Assembly (NCBI RefSeq): GCF_029269825.1
Contig: NZ_JARJHU010000001.1
Location: 248,001 to 312,000, forward strand
Direction: 5' to 3'
Length of the DNA: 64,000 nucleotides
Source of the DNA: Pedobacter sp. JY14-1
Lineage (GTDB): Bacteria > Bacteroidota > Bacteroidia > Sphingobacteriales > Sphingobacteriaceae
Under the pieces are notes generated by a model, which searched no databases, was not told the DNA's origin, and saw nothing but the letters and a program-made list of their open reading frames with translations. Shown piece by piece: positions 58,725 to 64,000 of this stretch. The position numbers were made by a program, and so were the translations under genes. The first letter of the stretch is position 1. The number at the start of each line of letters is the position of its first letter.

Positions 58725-60416
58725 ATGAAAGAATTGCCTGCAAAATATCAGACTATGACACCTGCCCAACGATTTTTCAGCCTGCTCAAGCTTGACAGGA
58801 AAGACATTTCGCAAATCTTTTTCTATGCGCTGTTCGCCGGATTGATCAGTTTATCGCTTCCGCTCGGCATTCAGGCGATCATCAACTTTATTCAAAGCGG
58901 CAAGGTAAGCGTTTCCTGGATCGTATTGGTAGTGATCGTGGTTGGCGGGGTGGCGCTGGTGGGCCTGTTGTCTTTAATGCAGTTGCGGATCACTGAAAAC
59001 CTCCAGCAAAAGATCTTCGTCCGCTCTTCATTTGAATTTGCTTATCGCCTGCCGAAGATCCGGTTTGACGAGCTGTACAATAACTTTTATCCGCCGGAGG
59101 TGGCCAACCGTTTCTTTGATACCATGACCATACAAAAAGGGGTATCAAAGCTGCTGATCGACTTTGCAGCGGCATTTCTGCAGATTTGCTTCGGCATCAT
59201 CCTGTTATCGTTTTATCATCCGTTCTTTATCCTCTTTGGTTTGCTGCTGGTAGGACTGCTTTACCTGATTTTTAAATTTTCGTATGCACCGGGCCTGGAA
59301 ACCAGTCTTACCGAATCGAAATATAAGTACCGTGCCGCAGACTGGCTTCAGGAAATCGCCCGCAACAACTCTTCTTTCGGAGCCAAGCTCAACTTCAATT
59401 TTGCCCTGTCGAAAACCGATCAGATCGTGGGCGGTTACCTAAACTACCGCGAAAAACATTTCGGGATCATCAGGCGACAGTTTATCCAGCTGATCGTATT
59501 CAAGATCATCACGACTGCGGGCCTTTTACTGATCGGCGGTCTTCTGGTGCTGAACCAGCAGATGAACATCGGCCAGTTCGTGGCGGCAGAAATTATCATC
59601 CTTTTGGTGATCAATTCCGTGGAGAAGATTATCCTTGGGCTGGAAAGCTTTTACGATGTACTTACTGCTGTGGAAAAGATTGGCCAGGTAGCTGACCTGG
59701 ACATAGAGGATGACACGCAACCGGTGGGGACCACTCATGATACAGCGATAACCATCAAAGCAGATGCAATACGGTTCCGCTATCCGGGCGCTGAAAAGGA
59801 CACACTTAAAAACATTTCACTTACCATATCCCCTGGCGAAAAGATTCTGCTTAAGGGTAACAACGGAGTGGGGAAAACTACGCTGATCCGCATCCTCTCC
59901 GGTTTGCTCCAACCAACTTCAGGCACGCTGACCATGAACGACAATACTTTTATCAAGATAGACAGTGAGTCCTACAGGGCAAAAATTGGCCGGATCATTC
60001 AGGGTGAGACTCCATTTGAGGGGACTATACTCGAAAACATCACTTTCAATGATCCGGCAATAACGTCTGACGACCTGAAGTGGGCGCTGGATGCGGTACA
60101 GCTTACGCAGTTTATCAAATCACTGCCTGACGGATTGAACACGAAGATATTTCCTGAAGGCAAGCAACTATCGTCGTCCAACGCGCAGAAAATTCTTCTG
60201 GCCCGGAGTATTGTGCACAGGCCCTCCATCCTTTTCTTTGAGGACCCTACCGATCGAATGGATAAGGAAGCCGCCACCGCACTGATTGATTTTATTTTCG
60301 CGCCGGAAAATCCCTGGACGGTTATCGTTTCTTCCGCAAATGTGCACTGGCAGGTCAGGGCAACAAGACAGATTATGATGGAAAACGGAAAGATATTGAA
60401 CGACACAAAACAGTAA
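58725..60416 (+). CDS. ABC exporter (permease-ATPase) with degenerate ATPase motifs
   Basis: 563 residues. The membrane domain (about 28-310, six spans; LSLPLGIQAIINFIQSGKVS) has no C39 peptidase. The ATPase domain (about 345-555) has an intact Walker A GNNGVGKTTL. However, the signature LSGGQ is LSSSN (482-486), Walker B ends FFED with E506-D507 in place of D-E, and the H-loop region is SSANVHW without His at the usual place. Followed by HlyD and TolC genes, so it belongs to a type I-like export system, probably for peptides or toxins. ATP hydrolysis may be weak or altered. TAATTTTG at 58713-58720 is a possible -7. Confidence 0.9.
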   Translation: MKELPAKYQTMTPAQRFFSLLKLDRKDISQIFFYALFAGLISLSLPLGIQAIINFIQSGKVSVSWIVLVVIVVGGVALVGLLSLMQLRITENLQQKIFVRSSFEFAYRLPKIRFDELYNNFYPPEVANRFFDTMTIQKGVSKLLIDFAAAFLQICFGIILLSFYHPFFILFGLLLVGLLYLIFKFSYAPGLETSLTESKYKYRAADWLQEIARNNSSFGAKLNFNFALSKTDQIVGGYLNYREKHFGIIRRQFIQLIVFKIITTAGLLLIGGLLVLNQQMNIGQFVAAEIIILLVINSVEKIILGLESFYDVLTAVEKIGQVADLDIEDDTQPVGTTHDTAITIKADAIRFRYPGAEKDTLKNISLTISPGEKILLKGNNGVGKTTLIRILSGLLQPTSGTLTMNDNTFIKIDSESYRAKIGRIIQGETPFEGTILENITFNDPAITSDDLKWALDAVQLTQFIKSLPDGLNTKIFPEGKQLSSSNAQKILLARSIVHRPSILFFEDPTDRMDKEAATALIDFIFAPENPWTVIVSSANVHWQVRATRQIMMENGKILNDTKQ

Positions 60417-60419
60417 GCC

Positions 60420-61772
60420 ATGCTAAATATATCCAACAACAAGAAAGCCCGGCTTGAAACTTTACAGCACTTCAACACCATACGTCAGCTGTCTGACAAG
60501 CCGCACTACAAGATTTTGAACAGGATCATACTTGGGCTCTGCTTGCTGGGGTTACTGATCTTATTCCTTCCCTGGACTCAAAACATTTCAGGTACGGGTG
60601 CTGTGACTACGCTGAAACCAGACCAAAGACCCCAGACGATACATACTGCAATTGCCGGAAGGATAGAAAAGTGGTATGTCAAAGAAGGCGATTATGTAAA
60701 AAAGGGCGATACGATATTGTTTATCTCTGAAACGAAGGAGGACTATTTCGACCCTAACCTGGTAAACAACACCAGGGACCAGGTAGAGGCCAAAAAGAAT
60801 GCGCTTAAATCGTATGACAGTAAGGTGCAGTCGCTGGAAGGTCAGATGAAGGCTTTATCCAATGAGCAGCGTCTGAAGATACAGCAGGCGAACAACAAGA
60901 TAAGTCAGGCGCTGCTGAAAATTAAAAGCGACAGCATGGACCTGGAAGCAATAAAAACACAGCTGAAAATCGCGACTACACAATTTGACAGGGCGGTGCA
61001 ACTGAATAAGGAGGGCCTGAAGCCGCTTACCGATGTGGAAGAAAAGCGGTTGAAGCTCCAGGATGCTCAGGCAAAAATCCTGACGCAGGAAAACAAGCTG
61101 CTTGCAGCTCAGAACGACCTCATTAATGCAAAGGTGGAGATTGGACGGATCAATGCTGAATACAGTGAAAAGATTGCAAAATCAAGTAGCGACAAATTTA
61201 CTGCTCTGAGCAGCCAGTACGACACGGAGGCGCAGCTGAATAAACTGGAAAATCAGTATGTGAACTATCAGATCCGGAACGGCATGTATTATATAAAGGC
61301 TCCTCAGAGCGGCTATGTGAACCGGGCACTCCAATCTGGAATTGGCGAAACGATCAAGGAGGGCACGCCGGTAGTGAGTATTATGCCTGCACGTTACGAA
61401 ATCGCTGTGGAAACTTACGTGCGGCCGATAGACCTTCCGCTCCTGAAGAAAGGCGATGAGGTCAGGGTGTGGTTTGATGGTTGGCCAACTATTGTGTTTT
61501 CAGGATGGCCGGGGATGTCATACGGTACTTTTGGTGGCCGGATTGTGGCCATCGAGAACTTCATCAGTATCAATGGAAAATACAGGGTACTTATTGCCCC
61601 GGACAGTAAAGATGTGTCATGGCCAAAGCAGCTGAGCATAGGCGCAGGAGCGCAGACAATAGCCTTATTAGAAACCGTCCCGGTTTGGTTTGAGATATGG
61701 CGTACACTGAACGGCTTCCCGCCTAACTACTACCAGGGTTCACAGGAAAAAGAAACTGCAAAAGAAAAATGA
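60420..61772 (+). CDS. HlyD family periplasmic adaptor
   Basis: 450 residues. One N-terminal membrane span (about 33-53: ILGLCLLGLLILFLPWTQ) is followed by a lipoyl-like half (AIAGRIEKWYVKEGDYVKKGDTILFI, 77-102), a long coiled coil (about 115-275), the second lipoyl half (YYIKAPQSGYVNRALQSGIGETIKEG) and a beta-barrel domain. It links the ABC exporter (3 bases upstream) to the TolC channel (4-base overlap downstream). Translationally coupled operon. Confidence 0.94.
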   Translation: MLNISNNKKARLETLQHFNTIRQLSDKPHYKILNRIILGLCLLGLLILFLPWTQNISGTGAVTTLKPDQRPQTIHTAIAGRIEKWYVKEGDYVKKGDTILFISETKEDYFDPNLVNNTRDQVEAKKNALKSYDSKVQSLEGQMKALSNEQRLKIQQANNKISQALLKIKSDSMDLEAIKTQLKIATTQFDRAVQLNKEGLKPLTDVEEKRLKLQDAQAKILTQENKLLAAQNDLINAKVEIGRINAEYSEKIAKSSSDKFTALSSQYDTEAQLNKLENQYVNYQIRNGMYYIKAPQSGYVNRALQSGIGETIKEGTPVVSIMPARYEIAVETYVRPIDLPLLKKGDEVRVWFDGWPTIVFSGWPGMSYGTFGGRIVAIENFISINGKYRVLIAPDSKDVSWPKQLSIGAGAQTIALLETVPVWFEIWRTLNGFPPNYYQGSQEKETAKEK

Positions 61773-63160
61773 AACACGTAATATATACCGTTTTATGTGT
61801 GATCTGCTGGAGCAATTTGAAGGCACAGGAGCAGTTATCCGGACAGCTGAGCTTTGCGGAGTACTTAGGCTACGTTAAAAAATATCACCCGCTAACCCGG
61901 CAGGCTAATCTGTCGATCAGCCGTGCAGAAGCCGAACTGATGTCTGCGCGCGGCGGCTTTGATCCTAAGATTGAGGTAGATTATGACAAAAAGGAATTTA
62001 AGGGAACAGCATATTATTCTTTGCTGAACAGCAGCTTTAAGATCCCTACCTGGTACGGTATTGAAATTAAGGCTGCCTTTGACGACAATAATGGCAAATA
62101 TTTAAATCCTCAGAATTCCACGCCAAATGGCGGACTTGCTTCGCTCGGCATCACGGTTCCCCTTGCTCAGGGCCTGCTGATCAACAGACGGATGGCTGAC
62201 CTGCGCACGGCTAAGGTACTGGTGCGGATGAGTATTGCCGAGCGGAAGCTTCAGGCAACAGAGGCAATTTATGCTGCTTCTCTTGCCTATTTCGGCTGGA
62301 AGCGCGCATTTGACGAAGTAAAACTCTACGAGACTTATCTTGAATATGCCAGGGTCAGGTATAGCGGGGTGATAAAACTGATTCGGGCAGGTGATAAACC
62401 AGCTATTGACAGTGTTGAGGCTGGGATAACTGTAAAAACACGGCGGCTGAGCCTTGCAGATGCACAACTGAAGCTGATCAAGGCCCGCCTCGAATTGTCA
62501 AACTATCTCTGGGTTGAGGATGTACCGGTAGAGCTGGGTGAAAATATGGTTCCACAGGAGAATCCGGCGAAAGACGCCGCAGCAAGTTTAAATCTTGCGG
62601 ACGCCACAGTGGTGCCGCTGCACGTGGAGCAGCATCCTAAATTGCAGACCTTACAGGGTAAGGTCGACCTTCTGGAGATAGAAAGGAGGTATAAGGCAAA
62701 CTTATTGCTGCCGAAAATCAACCTAAGCTATAATTATTTATCCGAGCCGGCATATTTTGACAATTACCGGTTTGAGGATTATAAGCTGGGCGTCAGCTTC
62801 AGTATTCCACTGTTCCTCAGGAAGGAGCGCGGGGGCCTGCGACTGGCAAAACTCAAAATCCAGGAGAGTTTACTTGATCTCGACCTGACACGGGTCGCTT
62901 TGAAAAACAAGATCCTTGCGCAACAGGCAGAAATCCGCACGCTTGAAGATCAACAGAAGACAGCGTCTGAACTTGTACGGGATTATTCAACGATGCTTAC
63001 CTCTGAGGAACGCTTGTTTTCCCTTGGGGAGAGTTCACTTTTCGTGATTAATTCCAGGGAAAATAATGTGGTCAGCAGCAGACTCTCTGAAATTACTATT
63101 GAGAACCGGTTGCTGAATTCAATTGCAGATTTGTTCAGAGTGATTAGTGACCCACAGTAG
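61769..63160 (+). CDS. TolC family outer-membrane channel
   Basis: 463 residues. A signal peptide (MKHVIYTVLCVICWSNLKAQ, 1-20) is followed by paired helical hairpins typical of TolC (SFAEYLGYVKKYHPLTRQANLSISRAEAEL, GVSFSIPLFLRKERGGLRLAKLKIQ). It is somewhat diverged from RND-type TolC. It starts inside the HlyD stop (ATGA overlap). Together with the two previous genes it forms a complete tripartite exporter. The substrate gene is not adjacent; the nearest small-peptide candidate was not found. Confidence 0.9.
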   Translation: MKHVIYTVLCVICWSNLKAQEQLSGQLSFAEYLGYVKKYHPLTRQANLSISRAEAELMSARGGFDPKIEVDYDKKEFKGTAYYSLLNSSFKIPTWYGIEIKAAFDDNNGKYLNPQNSTPNGGLASLGITVPLAQGLLINRRMADLRTAKVLVRMSIAERKLQATEAIYAASLAYFGWKRAFDEVKLYETYLEYARVRYSGVIKLIRAGDKPAIDSVEAGITVKTRRLSLADAQLKLIKARLELSNYLWVEDVPVELGENMVPQENPAKDAAASLNLADATVVPLHVEQHPKLQTLQGKVDLLEIERRYKANLLLPKINLSYNYLSEPAYFDNYRFEDYKLGVSFSIPLFLRKERGGLRLAKLKIQESLLDLDLTRVALKNKILAQQAEIRTLEDQQKTASELVRDYSTMLTSEERLFSLGESSLFVINSRENNVVSSRLSEITIENRLLNSIADLFRVISDPQ

Positions 63161-63238
63161 CCGCGATGTATCTCTGATCTGAGTCAATGACTGTATATTT
63201 TCCTGCCGGGCAATACTGAAGCGAGCAAGGCAAACCGT

Positions 63239-64000
63239 CTATCTCCGGGATTTCAGCATAATGTAATCTGCAAGCTTACCGATATCCTGCGGGCTGATCG
63301 CACCATTCCAGGCTGGCATACCTTTTTCTGCAATTCCTTTCGTAATACTGTTCACGATCGACTTTCTATCTGAGCCATACAGAAATTTAGTATTTAAAAA
63401 TCCTTTCGCGGTTGCGGTACCCTGCAATTTATCTCCATGACAAGAGGCGCAAAGCTGCTGAAATATTCCCTCTGCATCCATCTGAGGATTACCTTTTCCA
63501 GGTATATCTGAACTTATCTTTTTTGAACTGAGCGCGAGCGCTCCCGATGGCCGCATCCTTAAGATCATGTCGTCATGAGCATCGCGCGGATGTCCTTCAC
63601 CAGGGTCATGCATGGATGTAGAAAAATAAATGTAACCGTCGGGGCCGGTAACCAGCGACCTGATCCTGCCGTACCGCTTCCTGAGCAATACCAGTTGCTC
63701 ACTAATTTTTCCATCTTTTAAATCCAGGCATAAAACAGCTTCCCCCCGCAAACAGGCCACCAATAGTTTATTTCTCAATTCAGGAAACCGGCTGCCGTTG
63801 TAAAACATCGTTTCTCCGGGGCCAATTGAAGGTGTATACTGCACCAGCGGAGACTCCATGCCCACCCGCTGATCATCATGGTGTACGATCGGCCAGCCGT
63901 AGTTAGCACCTTTTTTGATGAGATTGATCTCATCTCCCCCAGTAGGGCCATGTTCTGAAGCATATAGCAATCCGGTGCCAGGCTGGAAGGCGATGCCCTG
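63239..64000 (-). CDS. PQQ-dependent sugar dehydrogenase-type protein with C-terminal cytochrome c, N-terminus beyond window
   Basis: The frame is open to the right edge; 253 residues are visible. LLYASEHGPTGGDEINLI and NYGWPIV belong to the soluble glucose/sorbosone dehydrogenase beta-propeller, with the C-terminal blades GRIRSLVTGPDGYIYFSTS. A cytochrome c domain follows (CASCH heme motif; GMPAWNGAISPQDIGKLADYI with the axial Met region). It is a periplasmic oxidase module that passes electrons from sugar oxidation to the respiratory chain. The propeller start and signal peptide lie beyond 64000. Confidence 0.9.
   Translation of the reverse strand, partial: QGIAFQPGTGLLYASEHGPTGGDEINLIKKGANYGWPIVHHDDQRVGMESPLVQYTPSIGPGETMFYNGSRFPELRNKLLVACLRGEAVLCLDLKDGKISEQLVLLRKRYGRIRSLVTGPDGYIYFSTSMHDPGEGHPRDAHDDMILRMRPSGALALSSKKISSDIPGKGNPQMDAEGIFQQLCASCHGDKLQGTATAKGFLNTKFLYGSDRKSIVNSITKGIAEKGMPAWNGAISPQDIGKLADYIMLKSRR

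Overview
The window is chromosomal DNA from a Bacteroidota bacterium, most likely a Sphingobacteriaceae member (Pedobacter-like). The grounds are SusC/SusD pairs, ECF sigma/FecR pairs, OMP_b-brl-type receptors, GH127/GH78-like/GH99-like hydrolases, a BlaI/M56 pair, an Hc1-type histone-like protein, and promoters with the Bacteroidota TTTG-N19/20-TAnnTTTG pattern instead of -35/-10 boxes. No phage, CRISPR array, rRNA or complete insertion sequence was seen. One tRNA (Lys, TTT) is present.

Layout. 1-3.0 kb: an ECF sigma/FecR pair, split by an opposite-strand Rpn-family nuclease gene. The FecR gene carries three in-frame palindromic repeat insertions. 3.2-4.8 kb: an ArsR regulator and an SRPBCC-VOC fusion protein under an operator-embedded promoter. 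4.8-7.7 kb: an outer-membrane receptor. 7.7-16.3 kb (minus strand): ECF sigma, membrane anti-sigma-like TPR protein, S8 protease and periplasmic TPR-CHAT caspase-like protein. These are followed by a small secreted protein, an SdpA-like protein, an SdpB/HTTM-like membrane protein and an esterase. 16.3-19.3 kb: amine oxidase and Na+/H+ antiporter. 19.3-23.5 kb: BlaI, M56 protease and receptor operon. 23.5-28.5 kb: three exported glycoside hydrolases, the last read in frame into BlaI across an A8 tract. 28.5-29.7 kb: small exported proteins and tRNA-Lys.

29.7-38.5 kb lies downstream of the tRNA and looks accessory. It is AT-rich in part, with small orphan genes and two decayed Crp/Fnr HTH fragments. 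It also holds TlpA, Crp/Fnr, RidA, hydrolase-AraC and PAS-sensor genes. 38.5-49.6 kb is mostly housekeeping or stress functions: GlxA-type regulator, SRPBCC, LLM oxidoreductase, a group-2 sigma factor with an unusual region 4.2, an Hc1 histone-like protein that is very short, a three-repeat NUMOD1-like protein, FUSC, DUF892, cupin, cold-shock and ABC-F proteins. 49.6-58.6 kb: a FecR-SusC-SusD-TlpA uptake operon with a divergent ECF sigma gene. 58.7-63.2 kb: an ABC/HlyD/TolC export operon whose ATPase motifs are degenerate. The right edge cuts a PQQ-type sugar dehydrogenase-cytochrome c gene.

The best candidates for undescribed biology are the sigma/anti-sigma/S8/CHAT module with its Sdp-like neighbours, and the in-frame palindromic elements in FecR. 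The A8-dependent hydrolase-BlaI fusion comes next. All functions are inferred from sequence patterns recognised by eye; no database search was run.
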